From CAVYWD01 sp963772225 (GTDB taxonomy: Bacteria > Myxococcota > Myxococcia > Myxococcales > UBA5297), in NCBI GenBank assembly GCA_963772225.1, contig CAVYWD010000005.1:62001-126000 (forward strand): 64,000 bases of DNA, read 5' to 3'. Both the position numbers and the translations under genes were made by a program. Numbering within the stretch: the first letter of the stretch is position 1; each line of letters starts with the position of its first letter. This document shows, piece after piece, positions 19,310-29,463 of this stretch. A model generated the notes under the pieces. The model had not been told where the DNA came from. It searched no databases and saw only the letters and a list, made by a program, of their open reading frames with translations.

Positions 19310-20680
19310 CTAGTTGGCCTGGAACAGGAAGGGGTAGGCGACCGGGCACTCGTTGTCTTTGATGGGGAAGGACCAGAGGCGGATGGTCGTCTTGATGCAC
19401 TGGATCACGGACTCATTGCCCAAGGTGTTCTCGTCGATGTCCAGCTCGGTGACGCGCCCGGTGGGGCCGATGGTGAAGCGGACCACGACCTTGCCCTTCA
19501 GGCCCGGGTTGCGCTTGAGCGCGTTCTCGTAGCAGGACTGGATGGCCTTGATGCGCGCCTTGACGTAGCGGCTGATGGCGTTGCGGTCGCAGGTGCCGGA
19601 GTCGACCTCGGGCATCTGGTCGATGACCCGCCCGGAGACCTCGACGTTCCGCTTGGCCTCGAGCGCCCCCGCGCCGCCGGCGCCGCCGGTGGTCTGGAGC
19701 GCGCCGATGTCCGCGGCCGAGCCCGTGGCCGAGCCCTTGCGCCCGCCGGTCGCGAGCCCGCTGGTGGTGGCCGCGTCGATGCCGCCGGCGCCGCTGAGCG
19801 CCGAGGCGATGTCCTGGCCGGCGTTGCCCGAGCTGAGCACGTCCTCGAGGGAGCCTCCGCCGCCGCCGCCGCTGTCGACCGCGCCCAGCATCTTGAGCAG
19901 GCCCTTGCCGGCCACCTGGTCGGCGATGGCCTTGCGGTGCTCCTCGGCGCTCACGGGGCCTGCGGCCTTGGGCTGCTTGGCGTCGCCCTTGGGCTTCTTG
20001 TCGTCGCCTTTCTTGTCGTCGTCCTTCTTGTCACCCCCAGCCTGCGCCACGTCCTTGGGCCGCTGCGGCTCCTTGGGCTTGTCGGGAATGATCATCTTGA
20101 CGAAGCGGTCCGGCAGCTCCTCGAGCGTGAGCTCGTCGTCCTGCTTGAGCTCGCGCAGGGTGATGGCCTTCACCGTCCCGAAGTTGAAGACCAGCACGCA
20201 GGCCAGGATGCCGAAGAACATCCGGTCCATGGTCTGCCAGATGGAGCCCTTGGCGATGTCGGGCAGGACCGGCTTGGGCGCCTCGGGAGGCGGCGTGGCG
20301 AACTGGAAGAGCAGGGTGACCTCGCCCAAGGCCACCTTGCCCTTGGAGAGGTCGGAGAGCGGCACGGCGTAGGCGTCGCGGTCGCGCTTGGCCAGGCCCT
20401 GGGCCTTGAGCGCGGCGAAGTCGAGCTTGTTCTGGCCGACGGCGAGCTGGCCGTCCATGGAATCGGTGAAGCGCAGGACGTAGCTCGCGCCCTTGAGCTC
20501 GAACACCGAGAACGCCGCCGGCAGGTTCGACACCGGGATGACGAAGGTGTTGCGCGAGCTCTGGCCGATGGTCACGGTCTCGCGCTTCTTGATGAGCCGG
20601 TCCTCGATGACCTTGCCGCCCTGGATCACCGCGATGCGGAGGATCTTGGGCTTGTTCTGGTTCTGGGAAGCAGTCGCCAT
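19310..20680 (-). CDS. gltG: Adventurous gliding motility protein GltG (PglI)
   Basis: 456 residues. The N-terminal ~110 residues form an FHA-like domain (KRETVTIGQSSRNTFVIP), followed by one membrane helix around residues 145-170 (MFFGILACVLVFNFGTVKA), a low-complexity Lys/Asp- and Gly/Ala-rich periplasmic linker, and a C-terminal AgmX/PglI TonB-like domain with four cysteines (GTCDRN, IQSCYENAL, VIQCIKTT, NECPVAY). This order matches GltG, an inner-membrane subunit of the Agl-Glt gliding machine that spans the periplasm and couples the cytoplasmic MglA/AglZ side to envelope components. It lies after gltF in the expected gene order. Confidence 0.88.
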   Translation of the reverse strand: MATASQNQNKPKILRIAVIQGGKVIEDRLIKKRETVTIGQSSRNTFVIPVSNLPAAFSVFELKGASYVLRFTDSMDGQLAVGQNKLDFAALKAQGLAKRDRDAYAVPLSDLSKGKVALGEVTLLFQFATPPPEAPKPVLPDIAKGSIWQTMDRMFFGILACVLVFNFGTVKAITLRELKQDDELTLEELPDRFVKMIIPDKPKEPQRPKDVAQAGGDKKDDDKKGDDKKPKGDAKQPKAAGPVSAEEHRKAIADQVAGKGLLKMLGAVDSGGGGGGSLEDVLSSGNAGQDIASALSGAGGIDAATTSGLATGGRKGSATGSAADIGALQTTGGAGGAGALEAKRNVEVSGRVIDQMPEVDSGTCDRNAISRYVKARIKAIQSCYENALKRNPGLKGKVVVRFTIGPTGRVTELDIDENTLGNESVIQCIKTTIRLWSFPIKDNECPVAYPFLFQAN

Positions 20681-20799
20681 CGTCGAACACCCTCACGCCC
20701 GTCGCATGTTCGTCAAGGTGCGCCGCCCTCGGCGCCTCCGTGCCGGGCCTACCGCCTTCGACCTCTCACGGCACTCAAAGTTCTCGTTCCGCCGCATCC

Positions 20800-21090
20800 T
20801 CAGAACGGGTCCTTCTCCACGCTCTTGACGACTTTGGGCAAAAAGCTCTCGGTCCGGTCCAGTTCCTCGAAGTTCAGGTTCGAGCGCTGGAGGATGTAGA
20901 AGGCCTGCGGCTTCTGGATGCGGCCTTCGACGGTGATCTGCTCGAGGCGGATGACCTTCTTCTTCTTCGCCTCCGCGGCGCGCGCGGCGGGCGCGGCGCA
21001 GAGAAGCCCGAGGGCGGCCGCAACGACCACCGCCGCATTTCGCCATCGAATCATGTGAGCGACCCGAGCCATGGTCCTTCGCCGCCTCAT
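20800..21090 (-). CDS. gltF: Gliding motility protein GltF-like small periplasmic protein
   Basis: 96 residues from the ATG at 21088-21090, which overlaps the stop of gltE (ATGA). Two internal ATGs (21072 and 21054) would give 90- or 84-residue forms; the one at 21054 places a clean signal peptide (MIRWRNAAVVVAAALGLLC) at the very N-terminus. The mature protein is small and basic (KKKKVIRLEQITVEGRIQKP) with a conserved-looking core. The position between gltE and gltG is that of gltF in M. xanthus, where it is a periplasmic part of the gliding complex. The name rests mainly on gene order. Confidence 0.68.
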   Translation of the reverse strand: MRRRRTMARVAHMIRWRNAAVVVAAALGLLCAAPAARAAEAKKKKVIRLEQITVEGRIQKPQAFYILQRSNLNFEELDRTESFLPKVVKSVEKDPF

Positions 21091-22493
21091 TCGTCAATCT
21101 TGCCCACGGTCTTCGGCTTTTTGGAAGCGGCCCCCGGGGCGGGCGCGTCGTCCTCGACCCGGCCGGCCGCGGGCCTCTTGGCGCCCGACGGCTTGGGGGC
21201 GGGCTCTGACTTGGGCGCGGCGGCATCCTGGGCGGCCCTCTTGGCCTCCTCCTCGGCCTTCTTCTGCTTTCGCAGCTTGTCCTTCTCCTCGCGCTCGCGC
21301 CGGCGGGTTTCCTTCTCGATCGCCTTCTTCGCGTCCTTGAGGTACTGCTCGACCGCGTCGTCCCCCTGGCCCGATGCCTTCACCTTGTTGAAATAGGCGA
21401 TGGCCTGCTCGTTGCGTTTGATGGGGTCCATGTCCTTCAAGTCGGCGTCGGAGTAGAGCACGCCGAAGTTGAAGTAGACGTCCGCGGCGAGCTTGGGGTC
21501 GAGCTGCAGCGCGGTGTCGTAGGAGCGCTTGGCTTTCTCGAAGTCGCCGGCGCCGCGGTAGGCGTTGCCCAGGTCGAGGTGCGCGGCGGCGAGCCCCGGG
21601 GCGTAGCGGACCGCGAGCTCCAGCTCCTTGGCGGCCTCGGCGAAGCTCTGCGCCGAGAGGAGCATGGCGCCCAGGTTCGTGTGGGCCTCGGGGAAGTCGG
21701 CCCGGAGCGACGCCGCGCGCTTGAAGCGCTCCAGCGCCGCGGCCTTCTTCTTCTGCCCGAGCAGGAGGACGCCCTGGAGGTTCGGGATTTCGGCGCGCTC
21801 TTTGTCGATCTGCTCGGCGTTGTCGAGGATCATCATGGCGAGCTCGGGCTTGCCCTGCCGGTAGTAGAGCGTGGCGAGGACCAGCATCGCCGAGACGTTC
21901 TGCTCGTCGACCTTGAGGACTTTCTTCACCTCGACCGAGGCGCCGTTGAGGTCGCCGGTGGAGGTGAGGACGAAGGCCAGCGCGATGCGCAAACCCACCG
22001 CGTCGGGGGCCGCCGCGATGCGCCGCTTGAGCTCGTCCACGGCCCTGTCGGCCCGGCCCGTCCGCACCATGAGCTTGGCGTAGTTCTCGGCGGCGCGGTC
22101 TGCCTTGGGGCGCTGGTCCAGGGTAGTGAGGTACTCGCTCTCCGCGTCCGCGGTGTCGCCGGCCCGCTCGTAGAGCAGGCCCAGGTTGTAATGTGCCCAG
22201 TAGGTGCGCTTATCGGAGGTCGCCGCCCGCTTGAACCGCTTGATGGCCCCCGCGTCGTCGCCGCTCGCCGCGGCCCTCATCGCGTCCTCGAAAGCGCCGC
22301 GCACGGCGGGATCGAGGAGCTTCACCTCTTCCTCCGGCTGGGCACCCTCGGGGAGCTCGGGCGTCTCGGCCGGGGCGGGGCCTTTGGGCGCGGGCGACGC
22401 GCTTTCGTCTTTCTTCACTTGGGGCGAGCTGGCGCAGGCGGCGAAGAAGCCCGCGAGCAGGGCGGCTCCGAGGTGTCGGGAGAGCCGCGTCAT
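21087..22493 (-). CDS. gltE: Gliding motility TPR lipoprotein GltE (AglT)
   Basis: 468 residues from the ATG at 22491-22493, which overlaps the stop of gltD (ATGA). The signal sequence ends in FFAAC, a serviceable lipobox with an unusual Phe at -3. TPR repeats run from about residue 70 to 380 (for example WAHYNLGLLYERAGD and AAHLDLGNAYRGAGD), then a highly charged Lys/Glu-rich helix and an Ala/Pro-rich tail. This is the architecture of GltE/AglT, a TPR lipoprotein of the Agl-Glt machine needed for adventurous gliding. The two-sided overlaps with gltD and gltF indicate a tightly coupled operon. Confidence 0.9.
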   Translation of the reverse strand: MTRLSRHLGAALLAGFFAACASSPQVKKDESASPAPKGPAPAETPELPEGAQPEEEVKLLDPAVRGAFEDAMRAAASGDDAGAIKRFKRAATSDKRTYWAHYNLGLLYERAGDTADAESEYLTTLDQRPKADRAAENYAKLMVRTGRADRAVDELKRRIAAAPDAVGLRIALAFVLTSTGDLNGASVEVKKVLKVDEQNVSAMLVLATLYYRQGKPELAMMILDNAEQIDKERAEIPNLQGVLLLGQKKKAAALERFKRAASLRADFPEAHTNLGAMLLSAQSFAEAAKELELAVRYAPGLAAAHLDLGNAYRGAGDFEKAKRSYDTALQLDPKLAADVYFNFGVLYSDADLKDMDPIKRNEQAIAYFNKVKASGQGDDAVEQYLKDAKKAIEKETRRREREEKDKLRKQKKAEEEAKRAAQDAAAPKSEPAPKPSGAKRPAAGRVEDDAPAPGAASKKPKTVGKIDE

Positions 22494-25400
22494 GTTCCGT
22501 CCTCCGAGACCTTGCCCGAGCCGCCCTTCTTGGTCACCGGCCCTTCGGGCGTCTCGACCAAGGACGATGGATAGGCGGTGCGGTCGATGGTGACCGACCG
22601 CGCCTTCTTGAGCACCTTCACGTCGGAGCGGAAGCGGGCCAGGGACTCCTGCGTCTTGTCGCACCACTCGTTGTCGACGAGCTGGTACTTGCGGCACTCC
22701 TTGACCGTGGTTTCGTAGGCCTGGGCGGCGCGCTCCTCGAGGCCAGTGACCTTGTCGACCAGCGACGAGCGGTAGACGTCGCAGCCCTCTTCGCCGTAGG
22801 TCCGCTTGATGTCGGGCGGGCAGGGCGACTCGACCAGCGAAGTGGCGAAGCGCTCCAGGATGAAGCCCTTCTTATAGGACGCCGCGAGGACCCACTCGAC
22901 GCTCTTGTAGTCGTAGACCTCGGTGTAGCTGTCCTGGAGCTTCTTGGCCTCGGTGAGCTTGGCCTTGAACGCGTTCTCCAGCGCCTTGCCGCGGCCGGTG
23001 AGCTGGATGTCGTCCCAGCGCTTGTAGTCGTACTCGGCGAGCTGGAACCGGGCGTAGCCGGCGGCGGAGGAGGCGGCCTCTTCCTTGGCGGTCAGGCCAA
23101 AGCGCTTGTAGTCGGTGGTGGTCGCGGCGAAGGCGTCCTTCGCGCCGCGGTCGTTCTTCTGGGCGCGGGCGCAGTCGCCGATGCGCTTGTGGGCGTCGAC
23201 CACGCGCTCGGCTTGGCGACCGTCCCGGCCGAAGCGGCGGACGAAGTCGTTGAGGGCGCGGACCTGGCCCGCGCAGTCGTTCATCTTGTCGTAGATGATG
23301 GCGGCCTTGTAGAGCGCCTTGGGCGCGTCCTCTTCCTTGGGGAAGAGCTCGGCGTAGCGGGTGAACTGCTTGGCCGACTCCGGGTAGCGCTGCAGGCCCT
23401 CGAGCAGGCGCGCCAGGTTGTTGAGCGCCGCCGAGCGGTCCTTGGAGGCCTGGTACTTCTCGACGAGGAGCTGATAGCGGTCGATGGCCTTGTCGAAGTC
23501 GTAGGAGTTCTCGGCGTTCACCGCCACGCGGAACAACGCGATGGCTGCGAGGTCCGACTTCGGGTACTCGCTGAAGATGCGCTCGTAGAGCTTGAGCGCC
23601 GAGTCGAAGCGCCGGGCGTTCTCGCGGCAGACCGCGGCGTTGTTGAGGGCCTTGTCGGCGTACTTGTAGTCCCGGTTGCGCGCGACGAGCTCCTCGTAGA
23701 GCTTGCCGGCCTCGTCCCACTTCTTGTCGTCCATCAGGCGCTCGGCCTGCTTGAACATGGCGTTGTCGCCGAAGCCGGTGAGGATTCTTCCGGCCTCGCT
23801 GCCCGGGTCGACCTTGGACTTGCCGTCCTTGTCCTTCTTGGTCATGGACTCGGTCAGAGCGATGACCGACGGCCAATCCTTGGTGATGAGGAAGGTCTCC
23901 AAGGTGAGGTTGGAGGCGTACTTGGCGAACTCGCTGTCGGGCCAGGCCTCGGCGACCGCCGCAAAGCGCCGGCGCGCCTCCTCGAAGTCGTCGTAGGTGT
24001 AGTAGGCCTCCGCCGCGCGGTAGGCGATCTTCGGGGCCCTGTCGCTCTTGGGCGAGAGCTTCATGAAGGCGTCGGCCGCGGCGACGAAGTGCTTCCAGAG
24101 TGGGGGCAGCTCCTCCTTCTTCACCGGCTTCTGCTCGGGCCGATCGCGGGAGGTGAGCACCGGCCGCGGCTCGAGCCCGGGCGGCGTCGCCTTCTGCTCG
24201 GAGTCGATCTCCGACTGCCAGGAGAGGACCGCCGCCAGCGCGGCGTCGGCGAGGAAGCGGTTATCGGCCGTGGAGTCGCGCACCGTCTCGTAGGTCTTGG
24301 CGGCCTCCAGGAAGTGGAGCGAGGCGTACTGGCACTCGCCCAAGTAGAACTGCAGCTCGTAGGCGAGCTTGGAGTGCGGCGAGCGCTTCAGGTACTCGGC
24401 GTAGCCGCGCGCGGCGATCTCGAACTCGCGCTTGGCGTCGTCGACCTTGTTGGACTTCGCGTACTGGATGGCTTGCTGGTGGTGGTAGACCGCCGCCGAG
24501 TAGAGGCTCTTCTCGGAGAGGTCCTGGGCGGCCTTGATGACCTCCGAGTCGCCCTTGTTCTTCTCGTACCAGGCCGAGCCCGGCGCGAAGCTCTTGACCA
24601 AGAGCTCGCGCTCGCCGAACGCGCGCTCGAAGTCGCGCTGGCCCAGCTCGTAGGCCTTGACGATCTTGTCCTGGATGAGCGGCGCGTTCTTGTTGAGCGG
24701 ATCCTTGGCCAGGTTGTTCTTGTAGGCCGCCACCGCCTCGGGCCACTTGGTCTGGTCGGAGTAGACGTCGCCGATGCGCTTCCAGACCTCGGCCTCGTAG
24801 GAAACCTGGCCCGCGCGGTGGAAGAACTCCTCGGCGCGGGCGACCGAGCCCCACTTCTCGTCGGCGAAGGAGATGGCCATGTATTGCAGCGCCTCGGCGC
24901 GGAGGTCGCCGCCCGCGCCCTCGTCGCCGGCCTCTTTGGCCTTCCGGTCGTAGAAGTCGATGAGCGCCGCGAAGGCGTCCACGGCCTTGTCGAACTGGTC
25001 CATCCGGTACCAGGTCCATCCGAGCTTGTAGAGCGCCTTGTCGTACAGCGGGTGGTCCTTGAACTGGACGGCCTCGCTGTAGGCGTTGCCCGCCTTCTCC
25101 AAGGCGTTGGGCTCGCTCGGCGAGTCGAAGTAGTACTCGCCCAGCCGCACCCAGGCCTCGGCCACGAACTTCGACCGCGGGTACTTCTCGATGAGGCGCT
25201 GGTAGGTGTCGCGGCTCTGCTCCCCCTCGCCTTGCTTCTCCAGGCAGAAGCCCAAGAGGTAGTAGCTGCCGTCGTTGAGCCGATAATCCGGGAAGCGCGT
25301 GATGAGCTGCTGGTAGAGCTCGATGGACCTCTGGAAGCTCTGCTTGGGCTCAGGGGGCGCCTGCGCGAGCTTGCCCTGCTCCACGAGCTTGAGCTCCTGC

Positions 25401-25924
25401 TCGTAATCCCGCATGGCCAGCGCGTAGTCGTCCTTGGTCTTCTCGTAGTAGAGCTCGGCCAGGCGGAACATCACGTCGGGCGTGTACTTGGGGTCGTCCG
25501 GATAGCGCTGGAGGAACTCCTCGAACATGGCGATGGCGTCGAGGCGCTCCTTGCGCTCGAGCACCTCGATGTCGCTGATGGCCTTCTCGTAGGAGGCCTC
25601 CAGGCCCTTGCGCTTCTCGTCGTACTTCTTCTCGACGAGGAGCTGCACCTCCTTGCGGAACTCCTTGCTCTGGTCCTCGTACTCGCGGATGGACTCGGCC
25701 AGGTCCTTGTACTCGGTCTCTTCCTCGGGGCTCTTCCCCACGCCTTCGAACGGCGACTTCTCGCGAAGCTCGGGGACGACGTCCTTCTTCTCGTCGAGGG
25801 CCGAGGTTGCGGGCGGGGCGCCATCCTTGGGCGCCGACGGGGCGGCGGCCCCGCGCGCCGGCCACGCAGGGGCGAGGACGAGGGCGGCGGCAAGCGCGGC
25901 GAGGATGGCGATGGGGCGGGTCAT
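22490..25924 (-). CDS. gltD: Gliding motility TPR protein GltD (AgmU)
   Basis: 1,144 residues with a signal peptide (MTRPIAILAALAAALVLAP...ARG), so it is exported. Nearly the whole chain is TPR/tol-pal-like helical repeats such as MFRLAELYYEKTKDDY, YYLLGFCLEKQGEGEQ and ALYKLGWTWYRMDQFD. The large size, the signal peptide and the position directly before gltE identify it as GltD/AgmU, the large periplasmic TPR scaffold of the gliding machine, reported in M. xanthus to interact with GltE and GltF. It starts 58 bp after the preceding TPR gene. The reading frame is intact even though two similar GAATC-type sites occur in the region. Confidence 0.85.
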   Translation of the reverse strand: MTRPIAILAALAAALVLAPAWPARGAAAPSAPKDGAPPATSALDEKKDVVPELREKSPFEGVGKSPEEETEYKDLAESIREYEDQSKEFRKEVQLLVEKKYDEKRKGLEASYEKAISDIEVLERKERLDAIAMFEEFLQRYPDDPKYTPDVMFRLAELYYEKTKDDYALAMRDYEQELKLVEQGKLAQAPPEPKQSFQRSIELYQQLITRFPDYRLNDGSYYLLGFCLEKQGEGEQSRDTYQRLIEKYPRSKFVAEAWVRLGEYYFDSPSEPNALEKAGNAYSEAVQFKDHPLYDKALYKLGWTWYRMDQFDKAVDAFAALIDFYDRKAKEAGDEGAGGDLRAEALQYMAISFADEKWGSVARAEEFFHRAGQVSYEAEVWKRIGDVYSDQTKWPEAVAAYKNNLAKDPLNKNAPLIQDKIVKAYELGQRDFERAFGERELLVKSFAPGSAWYEKNKGDSEVIKAAQDLSEKSLYSAAVYHHQQAIQYAKSNKVDDAKREFEIAARGYAEYLKRSPHSKLAYELQFYLGECQYASLHFLEAAKTYETVRDSTADNRFLADAALAAVLSWQSEIDSEQKATPPGLEPRPVLTSRDRPEQKPVKKEELPPLWKHFVAAADAFMKLSPKSDRAPKIAYRAAEAYYTYDDFEEARRRFAAVAEAWPDSEFAKYASNLTLETFLITKDWPSVIALTESMTKKDKDGKSKVDPGSEAGRILTGFGDNAMFKQAERLMDDKKWDEAGKLYEELVARNRDYKYADKALNNAAVCRENARRFDSALKLYERIFSEYPKSDLAAIALFRVAVNAENSYDFDKAIDRYQLLVEKYQASKDRSAALNNLARLLEGLQRYPESAKQFTRYAELFPKEEDAPKALYKAAIIYDKMNDCAGQVRALNDFVRRFGRDGRQAERVVDAHKRIGDCARAQKNDRGAKDAFAATTTDYKRFGLTAKEEAASSAAGYARFQLAEYDYKRWDDIQLTGRGKALENAFKAKLTEAKKLQDSYTEVYDYKSVEWVLAASYKKGFILERFATSLVESPCPPDIKRTYGEEGCDVYRSSLVDKVTGLEERAAQAYETTVKECRKYQLVDNEWCDKTQESLARFRSDVKVLKKARSVTIDRTAYPSSLVETPEGPVTKKGGSGKVSEDGT

Positions 25925-25982
25925 TCGGGTTCGATGGCGAGCTCGGAGGGCGGTGGCCTTGAGAAGAGAGGGGTCGGCGGGG

Positions 25983-28339
25983 TCACTCGACCTCCTTGAG
26001 CACCTCTTTGAATTCGGTCTCCAGGCCTTTGATTCTCGCGCTCCTTCTGCTTGGCCAGGCTCTGGATCTCCGCGGTCTTGTCCTGCTTCCGCGTCCAGGC
26101 GACGTCCACCAGCCCGACGTCGGCCTTGAGCACCAGGTCATAGAATTGCCGGCGCACGCGCTTGAAGCTCTCGAACGCGATGGAGCCGACCAGGTCGCGC
26201 GCGTCGCCTGCGACCTTGTCCACCTCGCCCTCGAACTCCTTGAGGAGCTGGGCCTCGGCCACCACCTTCTCCTTGATGGCATCGCCCTTGCGCCGCACCG
26301 CCTCGCGGATGAGCCGCTTCGCGCCCTCGGAGCGGCGCAGGAGCCGGTCGATGGCCTGGCGAGATCGGTCCACGCTCTGCAACACGGCCTGGGCTTCGCC
26401 CGAAAGGCCGGAGCGGCCAGAGGCGAGCAGCGCCATTTCCTGCCCGATGAGCTGCTCGTATTGGGCGCGTAGCTCGGCGTCGCCCGCTCCGCTCAGCCCC
26501 AGCCTGGCCTTCTCGTCGCGCATGAGCTTCTGAACCGCGCCGAGCTCCACGCGCAGCTCGTCGGCGACCTCTCGCTCGCTCTTGAGGCGCTCGGAGAACT
26601 CCTTTTCGCCCTGGGGATCGTCCGGGCGCTGGCCGCGGGTGTCGACCTGCCACTTCTCGATGGCGGCGAGGACGGCGTAGAGCCCCTCGATTTGGTAGCC
26701 CAGGCGAAACGCCTGCTGCTCCAGCGCGACCAGGCGGTCGGACATCCGCACCCGCCGGGCCTCGACCTCGGACTCGGTCTTGGGCAGCGACTTGAACCGC
26801 TCCTCCAGAGCCGCGCGCTGAGCGCGCACCGCCGCGAGGTCCTTCTCCGCGCCCGAGAGGCGCTGGGGGCCCAGGACGCGCTGCTCGATCTGCAAGAGGT
26901 CGCCCTCGGAGCGGGTCAAGGCGCTGTCCACGGCGTCGGCCCGCGAAAGCCCCTCTTGGAACTGGGGGAACAGCTCGAGCTGGTGGTTCTCGAGAAGGTC
27001 GACGAGCCGCGAGGCGATCTCGTTGGACTCGGTCACGCCCTTCTTGGACGCGTCGATGTCGCCGGTCATGCGCATCGCCTCGGCGACTTCGCGCTGGGTC
27101 GTGGCCCACTTCACCGCGATGGGCGGCAGGAAGGTGGTGATGTCGAAGGTCTTGCCCGACTCGGCGATGAGCTGCTGGAAATAGTGGACGGGGTCGGCCT
27201 GCGCCTTGAGGCGCCCGTCGATGTTGTCGTAGACCGCGAGGTAGGTGTTGATGACCTGATTGTACGAGTCCGTGGCCTCCTGGTACTTGCCCATCTTCAG
27301 CAGGAGATGGCCCTGGAGGATGCGCGCCTCGGGGGCCAGGACCGAGTCGGGGGCGGCGAGCAAGAGCTTCTCGCAAGCCTGGTTCGCCTTCTCGTACTCG
27401 CCGGGGCCGCCTTCCTTGGCCCTCCGGACGTAGGTCCAGGCCGTCTCGAAGAGGGCGTCGACGAAGTAGTCGCTGTTGTAGTCGATTCTCCTGGTAGCGG
27501 TCGGCGGCCTCGGTGAGCTTGCCCATCTCGAAGTAGATGCGGCCGAGCGAGAGGTTCGTCAGCTCGCGCACCTTCTTCTCGCGCGGGTTCGTCGCCGGCA
27601 GCTTGAGGGCGCGCTCGAAGGCCTCTGCCGCCTCGGCGAGCTTGCCCTCCTGCACCGAGAGGACGCCCAGGAAGTAGCCGGCCTGGAGCGAGAGGCCGGA
27701 GTTGGACGCGACCACCGCCTCGAAGACCGCCCGCGCGCGGAGGATGCGGTCGCGATTCGGCAGATCGGTGCGGGCGAAGAGCCACTTGCCGTAGACGTAC
27801 GCGACGTCCGGGGGCAGCGAGCCGCCAGGGCTCTTAGCCTGGTCGATGTACTCGTCGATGCCGCTGAACTGGTTCACGCGCCCGCTGATCTCCAGGTAGC
27901 GCGAGAGCGCGTCGCGATAGTGGCTGCCCCGCGCGTCGAGGTGCTGGCGGAAGTAGAGGCGCGCGCCCAGGAAGTTCTGCTCCTGGTACAGCGACTCGCC
28001 GAGCATGTAGAGCGACTCGGCGTACTCGGGCAAGCCGCGGAAGACCGGGCTGCCGATGAGGTCGTAGAAGAGGACGCTCGCCTGAGGGTAGTTGTTGAGC
28101 AGGAACTGGATCTCGGCGTCGGAGAAGCGGCGCTTGAGCGACTCTTCCTCGCCGGGCTCTTTCCGTTCGCTGTATTGCTTCTCCACGACCTGGAGCCGCT
28201 CGTCGATGCCTTTCAGGTCTTTGGAGACGCGCTCCGCCTCGGCGCCCTCGTGAGCGAGGTTTGCCTCCTGGGCGCGCGCCAGCGGGCCCGCGGCGAGCGC
28301 AGGGAGGAGCACGGCGAGGTGTGCGAGGGAGAGACGCAT
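25983..28339 (-). CDS. Secreted TPR/coiled-coil protein upstream of gltD (two one-base insertions in this sequence)
   Basis: Three reading frames join into one protein of about 784 residues if one base is removed at GATTC 27484-27488 and one at GATTC 26031-26035. It begins with a signal peptide (MRLSLAHLAVLLPALAAGP...ARA). The first ~450 residues are TPR-like (AESLYMLGESLYQEQNFLG and VYGKWLFARTDLPNRDR). The rest is long amphipathic helix with coiled-coil character. The end of the repaired frame reads GLETEFKEVLKEVE and stops at 25983. It lies 27 bp after the preceding gene and 58 bp before gltD, so it is part of the same operon. I have no established name for it. The frameshifts are probably sequence errors. 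Confidence 0.7.
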
Positions 28340-28366
28340 GAGAGGAAAGCGCCTTTCGGGCGCCGC

Positions 28367-29146
28367 CTACTGCTTCGACTCGCCTTGGGGCTCGGTCATG
28401 GATGCGGGCTTGGCGGCTTCAGGGGCGGACTCGGCGCGAGGAGCGCTCTTCCGAGCCATGTCGGTGGAGCGCTCGAGATCGTAGCGCACGGCGGGCCGGT
28501 CCTTCAGGTCAGTGGTGATGTTGCCCTTCTCGTAGCCGACGATCTTGATGCTGGTGACTTTTCCGGCCTCGGCATCGAACGTGTAGCTCGACTGGACCTT
28601 GAACTTGTAGCCCTCGAGGTAGCTGAAGACGCCGAAGCCGTGGCCGCGGAACTGGAGCTTCACGGCGATTTGGTGCTGGCCGGGGACGATTCGGCCATTG
28701 AAGATTTCGAATTCCTCTTTCTTGTCGAGGTCTCCGTCGACGTCGACCTTGGTGTAGATGGGCGCGCCGTCCAGGGCGTAGGCGACCGACTCGAGCACGA
28801 AGGAGCTGCCCATCTCGTTGCGGTGGAGGAGCACCGCCTTGGCACCCTGGCTCACCGAGCCGCCGCCGAGGACCGACTCCTGGAGCAGGAGCAGGCGCGC
28901 TTTGGTCCTGAAGATCTTCTCCTTCAGGTCGTTGACCTGCTCCTCCATGGTCTTGACGCGGACGGTGAACTCCTCGTCCGCGGTGGACCGCGCCTTGGGG
29001 GCTTTGGCGTCGGGAGCCGAGGCTGCAGCGGGGGCAGGTGCCCCTGGAGCAGAGTCGGGTGCCGGGGCGGCCGGCGCGGCCGCTCGGGCCGCCGGCGAGA
29101 AAGCCAGCAGCAGCGCACCGAAGAGAACCTTCGCGTTTGCTCTCAC
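28367..29146 (-). CDS. Secreted coiled-coil protein, first gene of the glt operon
   Basis: 259 residues from a GTG at 29144-29146. A signal peptide is followed by an Ala/Pro-rich spacer, a coiled-coil segment (FTVRVKTMEEQVNDLKEKIF, residues ~60-90) and a beta-rich globular domain (residues ~105-215; IFNGRIVPGQHQIAVKLQF and GYKFKVQSSYTFDAEAGK), then a disordered tail. It is probably periplasmic. I recognise no named family; similar proteins appear to accompany glt genes in myxobacteria, but this is from memory of context. It lies directly downstream of the promoter-like site at 29235-29264 and 27 bp before the TPR gene. Confidence 0.7.
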   Translation of the reverse strand: MRANAKVLFGALLLAFSPAARAAAPAAPAPDSAPGAPAPAAASAPDAKAPKARSTADEEFTVRVKTMEEQVNDLKEKIFRTKARLLLLQESVLGGGSVSQGAKAVLLHRNEMGSSFVLESVAYALDGAPIYTKVDVDGDLDKKEEFEIFNGRIVPGQHQIAVKLQFRGHGFGVFSYLEGYKFKVQSSYTFDAEAGKVTSIKIVGYEKGNITTDLKDRPAVRYDLERSTDMARKSAPRAESAPEAAKPASMTEPQGESKQ

Positions 29147-29234
29147 GTTCGCGTCCCCTGGATGTCCGCTTGAGCTTTGTCGACCTGGCTCGAAAACCCC
29201 CCGGCCCGAGGATGCCGCCGAGATGAGATGGGGT

Positions 29235-29264
29235 CTCTTACCATTCGCGCGGCGCGCCTGTCAA
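29235..29264 (-). promoter_or_regulatory. Predicted sigma-70-type promoter for the glt operon
   Basis: On the minus strand a perfect TTGACA (29264-29259) is followed by an 18-bp spacer and TAAGAG (29240-29235), about 90 bp upstream of the GTG of the first glt-operon gene. The -35 box is a full match but the -10 box matches at only three of six positions, so this is a moderate prediction. The surrounding 317 bp between mglA and the operon contain no gene. Confidence 0.45.
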
Positions 29265-29463
29265 TTTGCCGGGTGGCAAAAGAGTCACTCGTTTCGGGCA
29301 CTTCGCATGCCACGAAGCCACCGCCGACCCCTTCGGAATCGATCAGTGCCGGAGAAGCGAAGGGGGGCCTTCAGCTCGCTCGGGGCAGTATCGCTGAGCT
29401 GCGGTCGGCAGGGGCAGGGTGGGGCCGTGCATAGGTGTCGGGCCTCGACGTCGAGGTGGGCGG

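Noticed and set aside
25983..28339. Programmed ribosomal frameshifting as the reason for the broken frames
   Set aside because: There are no slippery heptamers or downstream structures in common. The same +1 change appears at the same pentamer type in unrelated genes, which points to sequence error.
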